Shown in pieces: positions 20,145 through 30,949 of a stretch of 64,000 nucleotides of DNA. The notes under the pieces are model-generated. The model had not been told where the DNA came from. It searched no databases and worked only from the letters and a program-made list of their open reading frames with translations. Source of the DNA: Colwellia sp. (GTDB taxonomy: Bacteria; Pseudomonadota; Gammaproteobacteria; Enterobacterales; Alteromonadaceae); the NCBI GenBank assembly GCA_013215465.1, contig JABSOW010000012.1, forward strand, positions 1 through 64,000, in the 5' to 3' direction. Both the position numbers and the translations under genes were made by a program. The first letter of the stretch is position 1; every line of letters starts with the position of its first letter.

Positions 20145-20701
20145 AGTTCCTGTTTTTTTCTTATTTTAACTTTTATTGCAGGGTTACCAGTATAAACTCC
20201 CCAAGCCTCTAATTCTTTAAATGCAACAGCTCTTGCTCCCAAAACAGCTCCTTCACCAACCTTAACACCGGGCCCGACAAATGCCTCCGCAGCAACCCAA
20301 GAGTGCTCACCAATTTCAATTGCTTTTATCACTAAATCAAAGCATTGAGTTTCATAATTGTGAGTACCTGTACAAATATGGGCCGCTTGAGATATCAAAG
20401 CATGTTTTCTTATATAAACCATGCCTTGATTGTATATAACCGTATCATTTGCAATACAAGAGCCTTCTTCCATTACTAAATTCCATGGAATCCAAACTTT
20501 AGCTTTAGGATAAATGGTTACTTTTTTATGAATTTTTGCGCCAAATAATTTGTATAAACCTATTCTCCATAGATTTAAATTTTTTGGTGTATATCGTATC
20601 AATATAAAATAAATCACATTCCAAAACAGACGTAAACATCTATTTGATAATGAAAAGCTAGCACTATTACGGGTTTTTCTATTTCCTACTAAATCATTCA
20701 T
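20135..20701 (-). CDS. WcaF-type putative colanic-acid-like acetyltransferase (LbH hexapeptide)
   Basis: 188 aa; hexapeptide repeats, AHICTGTHNYETQCFDLVIKAIEIGEHSWVAAEAFVGPGVKVGEGAVLGARAVAFKEL. Confidence 0.85.
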   Translation of the reverse strand: MNDLVGNRKTRNSASFSLSNRCLRLFWNVIYFILIRYTPKNLNLWRIGLYKLFGAKIHKKVTIYPKAKVWIPWNLVMEEGSCIANDTVIYNQGMVYIRKHALISQAAHICTGTHNYETQCFDLVIKAIEIGEHSWVAAEAFVGPGVKVGEGAVLGARAVAFKELEAWGVYTGNPAIKVKIRKKQELWT

Positions 20702-20713
20702 TTTAGTATCTTT

Positions 20714-20992
20714 TTAATTTTTTAATTTTTCGCGACTAAAATTATAAAAATTAGAGTGTGGATACACTTGATTAGATATATCCCCCCCTTTCTTATCGTA
20801 TTCAACGCCTACGGCTTTATAATTATTATTGTGCAAAACGTTCACCAAGCTACCATTACCAGAGCCAATATCAACTACTCTTAATAGTTGACTTTCTTTT
20901 AGTAAATCAAGAGTCTTAGGTATTATATAGCCACAAGACTCTGGCGATACAGTATCATTCCATCCATAACTATCGACATTATTATCACTCAT
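20714..20992 (-). pseudogene. Truncated SAM-dependent methyltransferase (N-terminal part only)
   Basis: 92 aa; motif I VVDIGSGNGSLVNVLHNNNYKAVGVEYD is present, but the ORF stops shortly after and the next gene starts 12 nt away. Confidence 0.6.
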
Positions 20993-21016
20993 AAACTTTC
21001 CTATTCATGCTAAACT

Positions 21017-21571
21017 CTACGTTTCAACTATTCCATTTTTAAGCTTTTTTGGTGGTAAACCTTTTTTTGAATAATTTTTTATTTCTAACAAGTGCTTATC
21101 TTCATCACTTTGTGAACTAAACCTTTTTCTAATAAATTTACTTGGAACCCCTGCAACAATACAACACGGAGGAACTGATTTGGTTACAATGCTTCCAGCT
21201 GCGACAATAGCTCCATTTCCTATCGTAACACCTGCCATAATAATAGCTCTATGACCAATCCAAACATCATGCCCAATCGTTGTATCTTTCAACTTAGGTC
21301 TTCCTGAAAAAACAATAGGACAACCTGACTTTTCAAATAAATGATCGCCACCTAATATCGATACTTGCGTTGCTAACATAGTATAATTACCAATATTTAC
21401 CTTTTCACAAATTGATGCGCCTTTACCGATATAACCAAATCCCCCCATACTTAAATCTTTAGAAATATAGCTACCGTATTTAACATCTGTCGACGTAGAC
21501 ACATTAAACAATAATCTAGGCCACAATTGAAATAAATTTCGAATCGATCTTATAAATAATTTAACTTTCAT
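21017..21571 (-). CDS. Hexapeptide-repeat O-acetyltransferase (CatB/LbH type)
   Basis: 184 aa; [56 protein letters not shown]. Confidence 0.88.
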   Translation of the reverse strand: MKVKLFIRSIRNLFQLWPRLLFNVSTSTDVKYGSYISKDLSMGGFGYIGKGASICEKVNIGNYTMLATQVSILGGDHLFEKSGCPIVFSGRPKLKDTTIGHDVWIGHRAIIMAGVTIGNGAIVAAGSIVTKSVPPCCIVAGVPSKFIRKRFSSQSDEDKHLLEIKNYSKKGLPPKKLKNGIVET

Positions 21572-22688
21572 TAGTCCCTTCTATTGCACGTCGTATTAAT
21601 TTTGCTTGAATTTTGGGGGTATACCTTTTCTCAATTTCTTCAATACAATTCATACGGATATTTCCAATGGGTTCATTGATAAATTCTAAGGTAACTTGGT
21701 ATAAAGATTCAAAGGAATCTCGTTCAAACAAACGGCCTGTTTTCTTATCTATAATCGCTTCAAATTCAGGCATTTGATGATTCACATCACTATGGGTAAT
21801 GACAGGAACACCATATCCTAAACAATGCATTGCAGTAAGCCCTACTTCTCCAGGAGAAATACACACATCACTACTACTAATAAGAGAAGCCAATATGGTT
21901 TCGTCATGACACGCTCCATAAAAATTTACGAGAGGCTCTATCTCTTTATGTTTAGTCAATTCAACCAATTTATTTTTAGCTTCACCATCTCCGACAAATA
22001 ACAAATTAACGGGTATACCGTTTTTCTGCAAAGTAGCAACTAACTCTAATAACATTTCTAATTTTTTATGATACGTTAATCGCCCAACATAAAGTAATTG
22101 AGGGTACTCGGGGGAATTAAACAACTCTTTTTTTACTTTTTTCTGCTGCTGTTCAGTAATTGCATCTCTTAATTGTTTTTGATGGTCATAATCTAAAGAA
22201 TTATAAATCACATGAAGCTTCTCAGCGGGTAAGCCTTTTTTCAATAAATTACTTCTGGCATGATGACCATAAAGTAACAAACCATTTGCCAGAAAATAAA
22301 AATATAATTTCAACCGTTCTTTTAATGAATCATCTCGAACAAAACCATGTGTCCAAAAATAAACTTTCCCTCCCATAACTCGAACCAACAAGGCAGACAA
22401 CCAAGTCGATATAAAATATGGGCTTGCTAAAAAGATAACGTTTTTAAATTTTCGTTTAAAAATTAATAAAAGTAATTTTTTTTGCCACAAAGTCTCCTTA
22501 CCAAACCAGCAGTTGACTAACTTAACATGTTCACTCGAATGAAAACTTTCCTCTAGGGATATTATTTCAATGTCGTTATTAGCGTTTTCACCAGCAGCGA
22601 GCATAACATCACCTGCCAACAACAACTCATCAAAAACAGCTTTCCTATAATGGGGAATATAGTGATATACAATTAATGTTTTTTTCAT
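21561..22688 (-). CDS. Glycosyltransferase family 4
   Basis: 375 aa; [54 protein letters not shown]. Confidence 0.85.
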   Translation of the reverse strand: MKKTLIVYHYIPHYRKAVFDELLLAGDVMLAAGENANNDIEIISLEESFHSSEHVKLVNCWFGKETLWQKKLLLLIFKRKFKNVIFLASPYFISTWLSALLVRVMGGKVYFWTHGFVRDDSLKERLKLYFYFLANGLLLYGHHARSNLLKKGLPAEKLHVIYNSLDYDHQKQLRDAITEQQQKKVKKELFNSPEYPQLLYVGRLTYHKKLEMLLELVATLQKNGIPVNLLFVGDGEAKNKLVELTKHKEIEPLVNFYGACHDETILASLISSSDVCISPGEVGLTAMHCLGYGVPVITHSDVNHQMPEFEAIIDKKTGRLFERDSFESLYQVTLEFINEPIGNIRMNCIEEIEKRYTPKIQAKLIRRAIEGTNES

Positions 22689-22775
22689 AGTAAATCACTA
22701 ACCTTCACAATATGATTCATACTAATCATAAATAAACTAACACTCCATCATCCCCTTTTGCGCACAAAACAGCGT

Positions 22776-24005
22776 TTATGCATAATTATGTAATTTCACC
22801 TTTGGTATTTTAATATCTAGGTCTGAATAATATTTATAATTATTCATAATTGCTAAGAAAAAACCAAATAAAATAGAGCTAGATAATTCGCCAAAAATAG
22901 CAGAAGTTATATTCAATAAAAAAACAACTGAGATAAACAATATAAATAGCCTTAACTTCCCCAATGCAGTTAATCTTTTAGATCCAATAATAAACATAGA
23001 AAAAAAACGTAACATAAGCCAGATAGTTATAATATAACCAAACGATATGACCATATATAATAAAGAATTATCTCTTATACTCCCATCTATGCATGCAACA
23101 AAAGCATGACAAAACTCAATATCTGCTAACTTATAATATCCAACACCACTAGGTATGATAAAATAATAAAAATTATCAATAATATATCCGTAATAACTTA
23201 ACCTCACAGATTCAGAATCCGAAACATCTCTGTATTGAATATAATTCCATAAATCAATCCATTTGTTAACACCATGAATCATATGACTTTCACTTGAACT
23301 ATAATAAGAGGATATTAGAGGCAATACTGATAATCCAGCCAAAGCTAAAACACCTCCTATTAAAACACCTTTTATTATATTTTTCGTTGTTGTTCCTCTA
23401 CCTTTTAAAGATAGAAGCCAAATAAAAGCAAGTACAACTAAAACTATATTGGCTCTATATAAAGAATATGCCCCAAACACCGTAAACCCACATAAACAGA
23501 TCACAATAAAATAGTTGTATCTCAAACGTCTCATTATTAATAATGAAACCCACATACCTATCATTGGAAAATATTTCTTAACACTATGTGTTTCTAACAA
23601 AAACGCATAAAAAACGGCATAAAAAACAAATATAAAAAGAGTAAACAACAAGGCAAACATTATTCTTTTTTCGTATTCCTCTTCCTTAGTCGTTTCAGTT
23701 ATATTGAGAAAGAACATCGCTAATAAAATTGCAAAAAAACACCTTATCTCAGAATATATATGTAAAACATTATTCCCAAAAAGTAGTCCGATTAGTGCTA
23801 AGAAAACAATTAACATACCAATAAGTAAATATTTTGTTGCTAATATTTCCTTAAGTCCACTAACTCTAATAGAAATAAAAATAACATATAACCCCAATCC
23901 AATTTCTGGAAAGTAGCTTCCTCCAAAATTAAACAAGTAAAATGCACCAATAGGAGAAAAAATTAAGGCAAGAAAAAATGGAGCTATTAATGTACTAATA
24001 TTCAT
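22776..24005 (-). CDS. Polytopic membrane protein, probable Wzy-type polysaccharide polymerase
   Basis: 409 aa; about 10-12 hydrophobic segments, EPS cluster context; no strong sequence motif. Confidence 0.55.
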   Translation of the reverse strand: MNISTLIAPFFLALIFSPIGAFYLFNFGGSYFPEIGLGLYVIFISIRVSGLKEILATKYLLIGMLIVFLALIGLLFGNNVLHIYSEIRCFFAILLAMFFLNITETTKEEEYEKRIMFALLFTLFIFVFYAVFYAFLLETHSVKKYFPMIGMWVSLLIMRRLRYNYFIVICLCGFTVFGAYSLYRANIVLVVLAFIWLLSLKGRGTTTKNIIKGVLIGGVLALAGLSVLPLISSYYSSSESHMIHGVNKWIDLWNYIQYRDVSDSESVRLSYYGYIIDNFYYFIIPSGVGYYKLADIEFCHAFVACIDGSIRDNSLLYMVISFGYIITIWLMLRFFSMFIIGSKRLTALGKLRLFILFISVVFLLNITSAIFGELSSSILFGFFLAIMNNYKYYSDLDIKIPKVKLHNYA

Positions 24006-24011
24006 ATATCT

Positions 24012-25157
24012 TCACATTTTCTCTCGATATAGACACGCCAGAGTTTGGCTAAATTTTAAAACCGAACTGTCACCTAAAAAACGTCGATTATCTTTTTGAC
24101 AATAGCAGCGGCTATTAATTATTGCATTCAAAACCTTTACACTATCAGAAGCTTCAGCCACTGAACCTAAATTATATTTATTAATAGTTTCAGAAAGCAC
24201 ATTTTGATTAGTCGCAACAATAGGTACTCCAATCACGCCAGCTATAGTTAGCGGCCCACTTTGACCTGAAAAATTTGGTCGATATAATAACAAAAGGACA
24301 TCAGCAGCAGAGAAAATATCATTGACTTCATCATCGTCGATAAACCTATTCATGATATGTAGTCTATTTTCATTATCAGTAGCTATATTTTCCAATGTTT
24401 CATAACTAATATCTCCCTCTTTACCTGCAATTAACAAATGATAATTATTGGGTAAATTCTTTAATAATTTAACCGCTATATCAGCTCCTTTATCATACCG
24501 AGTTCCACCGAAACACAATAATAATTGATCATCATGAGCCAATTTCAATTTGCTTCTAATATCATTACGTCCAACTTCTGAAAATTTATAATCTTCAGAT
24601 ACAGGATAATTAATAGCGGTTACTGAGCCTTTTTCCAGTTTATTAATTTCATCAGCGATAAAATCTGAATGTACAATTAATTTTACATCATGTTTAAGTA
24701 GTTTTTTTAGTAAAAACCTTTCGAATCGAGCCGCAATTTTTTGTTTTATACTTTGGCAGAATGACGGCAGCATATATGCCCAATGCAAGGTTGCCAATAT
24801 AGGTATTTCAAATTGTCGACCACTGAAAAATAAAGCACGAATAAGACGATCAACATATAAAAAGTGGATCAAATCACTATTATTATTTTTTGCCAGAATA
24901 AAAACCTGTTTACAAAAAGTAATTCTATTAAATTCGCGACGAACAAGCTTACAGTTAGTATCAAGAACCAACGGTGTAACTGACTGTACTTTATCTTTTA
25001 TTTTTTCACATATTTGAGGTGCACCAACAAAATGGATTTTTATATTATGGGTATCAAACTCACTGATTGCGTTAAGGAGATATTCCATATGATGACCTGT
25101 AGCTATATGCTCAACTAAAGTAACCGTCAATCCGCTTTCACTGTTCATACAATGCAA
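24012..25157 (-). CDS. Glycosyltransferase (GT4-like)
   Basis: 381 aa; QLLLCFGGTRYDKGADIAVKLLKNL, IFSAADVLLLLYRPNFSGQSGPLTIAGVIGVPIVATNQ. Confidence 0.75.
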   Translation of the reverse strand: MHCMNSESGLTVTLVEHIATGHHMEYLLNAISEFDTHNIKIHFVGAPQICEKIKDKVQSVTPLVLDTNCKLVRREFNRITFCKQVFILAKNNNSDLIHFLYVDRLIRALFFSGRQFEIPILATLHWAYMLPSFCQSIKQKIAARFERFLLKKLLKHDVKLIVHSDFIADEINKLEKGSVTAINYPVSEDYKFSEVGRNDIRSKLKLAHDDQLLLCFGGTRYDKGADIAVKLLKNLPNNYHLLIAGKEGDISYETLENIATDNENRLHIMNRFIDDDEVNDIFSAADVLLLLYRPNFSGQSGPLTIAGVIGVPIVATNQNVLSETINKYNLGSVAEASDSVKVLNAIINSRCYCQKDNRRFLGDSSVLKFSQTLACLYREKM

Positions 25158-25176
25158 GTTACCTTATTTATAAATT

Positions 25177-25980
25177 TCATTTTAATCTTCGAATCCTTTG
25201 TAATAAGTGGTGTAAAGTTACCATTATTTTATGTACTAATTTATAGCTTACCGAAGATTTTGCTCTAAAATGTAATTCAATCATCGCAATAGATTTGTTT
25301 ACTTTGATTAATTCATCTTTTTGATTTGGAACAGCCACATTGTACTTAGTAACTAAATTTGTAAGTAGAGATTGGTCATGTCGATGCTCAATAAAATCTG
25401 CATGGTTAACAAGTCCGTCTCTATTAGTATCATCTGAAATTAACGCTCGTTGACAAGATACGTCTAACCAGTCTTGTAAAAGACTTCTGCTTGATTCACT
25501 ATTTGTCCATAATGAAATAGTCGCCTGTACTTGAGGTGTATTCCAAAATTCTTCACTGTCACAATTCATTTCAGCAAAAGCTTCTTTTTTTGTCCACTTT
25601 CTATTCTTTCCATGCTCCGGAACATATACACCTGGCATACAGCCGTGGGTTACAGCATAATTTATCAACCATCGAGGATAGATGAAGTTATTATATCGAT
25701 AACCAAAACCGCAGTCCTGATAAATTAAAATGTCTCCTGCTGGAATTTCTTTCAACCTTTCTAAAATGTAATATGGCTTCCAAGCCCAATAACCTGCACC
25801 ACGAGGTTCTTGTAATAAGTCTTTATTGGTTTGGTAAAAACGTGTTCTTTTTAAATCGTCATCTGTGTATATTTTTAAACTTTTCGGCTTTAAAAATGAT
25901 TGTACAAACCATGTGTTTCTTTTGATGTTCTTCTTAAAATCACCCGCAGCAAAGCTGATAAAATGGATATTATTTGGCAT
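25177..25980 (-). CDS. Putative glycosyltransferase-like protein of the EPS cluster
   Basis: 267 aa; PRGAGYWAWKPYYILERLKEIPAGDILIYQDCG resembles small glycosyltransferase-like proteins. Confidence 0.5.
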   Translation of the reverse strand: MPNNIHFISFAAGDFKKNIKRNTWFVQSFLKPKSLKIYTDDDLKRTRFYQTNKDLLQEPRGAGYWAWKPYYILERLKEIPAGDILIYQDCGFGYRYNNFIYPRWLINYAVTHGCMPGVYVPEHGKNRKWTKKEAFAEMNCDSEEFWNTPQVQATISLWTNSESSRSLLQDWLDVSCQRALISDDTNRDGLVNHADFIEHRHDQSLLTNLVTKYNVAVPNQKDELIKVNKSIAMIELHFRAKSSVSYKLVHKIMVTLHHLLQRIRRLK

Positions 25981-27271
25981 TATGAAAATCTCGTCGCTTT
26001 ACCCCTAGAAATAGAATGATGGAAGAGGTAGATATTCTAGCAACTATCATTGCAACCATTATACCTGCAACACTGGAGTCAAATAAGTTTGAATAGATTA
26101 AAACAACTAAAACTATCGATTCTATTATCAAAGCTTTACCTATAAATGTAAACACGCCGTATCCCATTAACATAACGATACAAGCTTGATTTAATGCAAT
26201 AGTTATAAAATAAATAGACATTAAGCTAAGCTCTAACTTAGAAAAATGAAACTCTCCGTTTGACCATAGTTTAAAGGCAAGTTCACCAAACAGAACAACA
26301 AAAGCCATCAAAACAATACTATAAAGAAGAAAAGATACAAATAATTTATTTCTTGTTTTTTCTACCCATGTATTATTTTTACTTTTGATAGCTTGAGTAA
26401 TAATAGGCCATAGAGGTTGTTGTATCGTGGCAAAAAATGTTCCTGCAAGCATAAAAAAACGAAAAACAAGTTCCAATTTAGCAGTGTCAATTAAACTAAA
26501 ACTTGCCATTGTAACCATCACCACACTCTTGTTAACAATAACAGAGACTTGAATCAATAAATTAGATAATGTTATAAAGGTAAGTACTTTATATAGTCTA
26601 AATGTTGGTTTTCTTTTACCTACATTATAATTAATTAAATTTACGGTTTTATTTCTATTCAAATAAAATGTATTTAACAACTTACTCACCAGTATTGGAA
26701 GATATGTAACGACAATAACGATATGAATGGCAAACTCTGTACTAAATTCAGAAAAAGATAATAGATATATAAATATGATACTTATAAAAGTAGCTAACGA
26801 AGCCCATAAATTGTTGTAGTGCTGCTCACCCATCCCTTGTCTAATAGAGTCAGTAAGGGAGTAATAAATAATGGGTAAGCAAAATAACAACATGGTAAAA
26901 ACATGATTATAGGAAAAAAGATAAATTTTTGGTGAATCAGAAAAGAGATAAAATAAAGCAAATACAATAATAACGAAAGAGATAAGCCCAAGATTTATTT
27001 TTTTAGCTGTACGGATAAAGCGCCCACTGATTGCCGTAATATTATTACGAGCAATAATCCGGGTGACGCCAGGATTTATCCCGCCTGAAATCAGAAATAC
27101 CCAGCCAAAAAGAGCGACTAATGTGGAATAAAGACCAAAACCTTCCGCACCTAAAAACGATAATAATAGGGGGAGCGAAATAATTTGATACACCAAGCTA
27201 ATGACTTTGGAAACCATAGAACTTGCAATTGCTTTTTTTAAAATTAGCGTTTTTTCGTTGGAAGACGGCAT
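25970..27271 (-). CDS. Polysaccharide flippase (Wzx/MATE-like)
   Basis: 433 aa; 12+ TM segments, N terminus SSMVSKVISLVYQIISLPLLLSFLGAEGFGLYSTLVALFGWVFLISGGINPGVTR. Confidence 0.85.
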   Translation of the reverse strand: MPSSNEKTLILKKAIASSMVSKVISLVYQIISLPLLLSFLGAEGFGLYSTLVALFGWVFLISGGINPGVTRIIARNNITAISGRFIRTAKKINLGLISFVIIVFALFYLFSDSPKIYLFSYNHVFTMLLFCLPIIYYSLTDSIRQGMGEQHYNNLWASLATFISIIFIYLLSFSEFSTEFAIHIVIVVTYLPILVSKLLNTFYLNRNKTVNLINYNVGKRKPTFRLYKVLTFITLSNLLIQVSVIVNKSVVMVTMASFSLIDTAKLELVFRFFMLAGTFFATIQQPLWPIITQAIKSKNNTWVEKTRNKLFVSFLLYSIVLMAFVVLFGELAFKLWSNGEFHFSKLELSLMSIYFITIALNQACIVMLMGYGVFTFIGKALIIESIVLVVLIYSNLFDSSVAGIMVAMIVARISTSSIILFLGVKRRDFHNAK

Positions 27272-27424
27272 ATAAGATTCAATATTTCAAAATAATCGAC
27301 TTAGCTTTAATACAAAACATAGAGGCTCTAGATAATTTAACAGATGAATGGCAGTGACACAATTAGCAACAAATGTTATACATTCATAACATTATAAAAA
27401 ACAAAGCCCATTACTTTTAATTCG

Positions 27425-28126
27425 GTGCTATCTTTTCATTATCGTAGGAAACTATTTGTGGCTGGTCATTTTGACATTCAAATAAAAAAATGGATATTGA
27501 CTAGTTTATGCTATCTCGCTATTTTCGTCATCTACGCTGCCGATCCCATCAACATATTTCCCCCTGGCCTATTAGATCGTGTAGAACAAGAATACGATGA
27601 AGATGCCCGTGAGCGTGTCCAAGAGTGGCAATCTTTAGTGAACAGCCAACAAGACAGTTCAGAAAAAAACAAACTTAATCGTGTTAACCGATTCTTCAAT
27701 AAAGTGCGTTTTGTTGACGACATCAGGGTTTGGCGCCAGGAAGATTATTGGGCAACGCCTGTTGAATTTTTAGGACGAAACGCTGGCGATTGTGAAGATT
27801 TTACTATTGCCAAATATTTCACCCTTCGTGCATTAGGTGTGCCTGCTGAAAAATTAAGATTAATGTATGTACGGGCTTTACGTTTAAAGCAATCTCATAT
27901 GGTATTGGCTTATTTTGAACAGCCAGATTCAATGCCATTAATACTCGATAATATTAATAAAAAAATCCTTCCCGCCAGCTATAGGAAAGATTTACAACCC
28001 ATTTATAGTTTTAACGGTGATGGTTTATGGGCGGCAAAAGCACAAGGGCGAGGCAGAAAAATTAAAAATAAAGGTGGCCATAGCTTATGGGAAAGTTTAA
28101 TGAACCGAATTGAGCGAGGCCAATAA
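27425..28126 (+). CDS. LapG-like periplasmic transglutaminase-like cysteine protease, canonical-looking copy (LapG1)
   Basis: 233 aa from GTG; VNRFFNKVRFVDDIRVWRQEDYWATPVEFLGRNAGDCEDFTIAKYFTLRALGVP...QSHMVLAYF...LILDNINKKILPASYRKDLQPIYSFNGDGLWAAK; Cys-His-Asp triad present. Confidence 0.92.
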   Translation: MLSFHYRRKLFVAGHFDIQIKKWILTSLCYLAIFVIYAADPINIFPPGLLDRVEQEYDEDARERVQEWQSLVNSQQDSSEKNKLNRVNRFFNKVRFVDDIRVWRQEDYWATPVEFLGRNAGDCEDFTIAKYFTLRALGVPAEKLRLMYVRALRLKQSHMVLAYFEQPDSMPLILDNINKKILPASYRKDLQPIYSFNGDGLWAAKAQGRGRKIKNKGGHSLWESLMNRIERGQ

Positions 28127-28206
28127 TGATTATTTACTTGAACTAACCCTTTACTTGAATTAACACTTTGAAAGATGAATAAAACAATATACAGAGAACA
28201 CAAATT

Positions 28207-30195
28207 ATGAGTTTATCTAAACAGCTATATTTAGGATTGTTGCTGGTACTGACATTAGTTTTTGTCGGTACTTTATGGATCAATGTTAATAACACCCGTA
28301 ATTATATAGATACCCAGCTTGCTTCGCATGCGCAAGATACCGCCACCTCTTTAGGTTTGTCTATTAAACCTTTTATTGGCAATCCCGATGATTTGCCTAT
28401 GGTCGACGGCATGATAAATACTATTTTTGACCGCGGTTATTATCAACAAGTTATTCTTAAAGATAATAAGGGTAAAATCATTTTAGAAAAAAACAATCCT
28501 ATCGTGTTTGATGATGTGCCTGACTGGTTTGTTAACATTTTTTCCTTAACACCTCCGCAAGCGTCAACCGAAGTACACGACGGCTGGATGAAACCCAAAA
28601 CACTTAGCATTATCAGCCACCCTGGTTTTGGTTATAGGCAACTGTGGCAAAGTGCAATAAAAAGCACTTGGATGATATTGGGTTTATTTTTGTTTGCCGG
28701 CACTTTAGTTACCATAATATTAAGAACCATTACTGAGCCGATCAAAAAAGCGGCCGAACAAGCAAATGATATTTGTCAGGGTAATTTCGTTCAAATTGAC
28801 GATATACCTAAACCTATCGAGCTAAGTTTATTTGTCAATGCGATGAATAGAATGTCGAGAATTCTGCAAAATATGTTTAATGAATTAACTCAGCAAACTG
28901 AAAAATATCAACGTTTCGCTTTTGTCGATGAATTAACAGGCTTAGCAAATCGTCGAGCTTTTAATAATCAATTTAAATCATTACTAGCCAATAAAGAACA
29001 TAATAATGCTGGGTTCTTAATGATTGTTCGCTTATCAAGTTTGGATACTATCAATAAAACAAATGGTTACGTTGCCGGTGATGAATACGTAAAAAAGGCA
29101 GTTGAATTGATTAATAAAACCCTAGTTAAAATTAATGGCGATATTAACAATGAACTTACAGCCAAGCACAAAACTTATCGATTAGCGGGATCCGACTTCG
29201 CCATTATAATGCAAGACTGTACCCAAAATGAGTGTCAGCAAGCGACCATTGAACTGATGTATTTATTTAATCAGACATCCGTACCAGCGTATAGTCAGTC
29301 TGCTATAGAGGCTACTGAACAAGAGCAATTAAACAATTTTGCTCATATAGGTATAACCAGTTACTCAACCAACAGTGAAATGCCTAAAGTATTGGCACAA
29401 GCAGATAACGCTTTAGTGAAAGCGTTGACAGATAAAAACAACTGGCAGTTTTCAGATGAACTTGCCCTGCCCCAAGGCAATACTGTTTGGAAGCAACAAT
29501 TAGAACAACTACTTGAAAATGAAAAGGTGATCTTGGTTGCGCAAGCAATTACCGATAAAAATAATAAAGTATTAACTCATGAAATTTATGCTCGTTTTAA
29601 TCATACCGAGCACAATACCCCAATTCCAATGGCTCAATTAATGTTAGTTGCTGAACGTCTTAACTTAGCCGAAAGTTTTGATAAATTAGTGATCAAAAAA
29701 GCGTTAACCCAAGTTAACAAAACACACAGTGATATTGCTATAAATTTAAGCTCTGCATCTTTGGGGCATATCAGTTTTTGTCATTGGCTAATCGCTGAAT
29801 TAGCTTTGTACACAGACATTTGTAAACTGTTAACTTTTGAAATAAGTGAACAAAGCCTTATTCAATATGCTGAAAACGTTTGTCTGATAACTAAAGAACT
29901 CAAAGCCCTAAACTGTAAAATAACCCTAGAACATTTTGGCGCAAGCACCTCCTCTTTTACTCATTTAATGCAAATAAAGCCCGACCATGTGAAAATTGAT
30001 GGCAGTTATAGTCAACAAATAGAACAATCAACGGAGAATCAATTATTTGTTCAGTCTTTAGTGAATATTGCCCACAGTTTACAAATAACAGTCATTGCTG
30101 AATTAATTGAAACAGACAGCCAACAGCAACAACTTGAATCGCTTTTTGTTGATTACTTCCAAGGCTACAATATAGATAAACCAAGCATTTGGTGA
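28207..30195 (+). CDS. LapD-like c-di-GMP receptor (LapD/MoxY-type periplasmic domain, HAMP, degenerate GGDEF and EAL) (LapD1)
   Basis: 662 aa; periplasmic DGWMKPKTLSIISHPGFGYRQLWQS; degenerate GGDEF (LAGSDFAI) and EAL (HEIYARF). Confidence 0.9.
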   Translation: MSLSKQLYLGLLLVLTLVFVGTLWINVNNTRNYIDTQLASHAQDTATSLGLSIKPFIGNPDDLPMVDGMINTIFDRGYYQQVILKDNKGKIILEKNNPIVFDDVPDWFVNIFSLTPPQASTEVHDGWMKPKTLSIISHPGFGYRQLWQSAIKSTWMILGLFLFAGTLVTIILRTITEPIKKAAEQANDICQGNFVQIDDIPKPIELSLFVNAMNRMSRILQNMFNELTQQTEKYQRFAFVDELTGLANRRAFNNQFKSLLANKEHNNAGFLMIVRLSSLDTINKTNGYVAGDEYVKKAVELINKTLVKINGDINNELTAKHKTYRLAGSDFAIIMQDCTQNECQQATIELMYLFNQTSVPAYSQSAIEATEQEQLNNFAHIGITSYSTNSEMPKVLAQADNALVKALTDKNNWQFSDELALPQGNTVWKQQLEQLLENEKVILVAQAITDKNNKVLTHEIYARFNHTEHNTPIPMAQLMLVAERLNLAESFDKLVIKKALTQVNKTHSDIAINLSSASLGHISFCHWLIAELALYTDICKLLTFEISEQSLIQYAENVCLITKELKALNCKITLEHFGASTSSFTHLMQIKPDHVKIDGSYSQQIEQSTENQLFVQSLVNIAHSLQITVIAELIETDSQQQQLESLFVDYFQGYNIDKPSIW

Positions 30196-30306
30196 TCTAA
30201 AAGATGAATTATACCAAACAACAAATGAATTGTTGATTTTTTACACAGCTGCGTTTAAAATCATTTTTATGTGTTCTAATGATTAGAACTATCACTGGAG
30301 AAAATT

Positions 30307-30771
30307 ATGAGAAAAGTAGTATTGGGCGTAGCCCTAAGTCTTAGTATGGCCAGTATGACAACATTAGCGGAAGAAGCTAGTCAGGCCGGTGGTAATGTAA
30401 CGGATGCAAACTGTACTGACTTTAGCCTAGTGCTTAACAACCAAGTAGCGAACATAACAACCACGGTTACACAATTACTTGGCTTCAGCAGTTGTTCAAC
30501 AATTGCCGATCAAGTTATTGAAACAGCCATTTCAGTGACTCAAGCAGCAGATCATCAAGCTATTTTACAAGCCGCTTCTGATACTGGTGTTATAACACCT
30601 ACTGATGCGCTAATCGCTGCCATTGCTGGCGGTGGTGATGTAGCAACATTAACTGAGCCTACTGCCGCTGGTGGTTCTACAATTGTAGCAGCCTCTGCAG
30701 CAACCTCGCCCCCAGTAATTGGTGGTCGCAACGGCGGAACAGGTATTGGTGAAGTAGCTTCTGCGAATTAA
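30307..30771 (+). CDS. Small secreted Ala/Gly/Thr-rich protein of unknown function
   Basis: 154 aa; signal peptide MRKVVLGVALSLSMASMTTLAEE; RBS-like GGAGAAAATT before ATG; contains EPTAAGGST. Confidence 0.75.
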   Translation: MRKVVLGVALSLSMASMTTLAEEASQAGGNVTDANCTDFSLVLNNQVANITTTVTQLLGFSSCSTIADQVIETAISVTQAADHQAILQAASDTGVITPTDALIAAIAGGGDVATLTEPTAAGGSTIVAASAATSPPVIGGRNGGTGIGEVASAN

Positions 30772-30799
30772 ACTGTTAACATAGTAATTAATATTTTGT

Positions 30800-30823
30800 A
30801 AAGGTTCCTAGCGAACCTTTTTT
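30800..30823 (+). terminator. Rho-independent terminator
   Basis: AAAGGTTC-CTAGC-GAACCTTT followed by TTT. Confidence 0.75.
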
Positions 30824-30949
30824 GATGTCTATACCTTTATAATTATTTTGTATTATTACTAGGATAATGTTGAGTTATGTTTGGTACAGCTTAACTAGCT
30901 CTGCTTTTTAATCGTATTTTCGACAAAACAACAATAATAAATTCAATTT

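Noticed and set aside
27425-28126. Reading LapG1 as a generic transglutaminase in polysaccharide cross-linking
   Set aside because: The BTLCP-specific consensus and the immediately downstream LapD-type receptor favour a LapG role.
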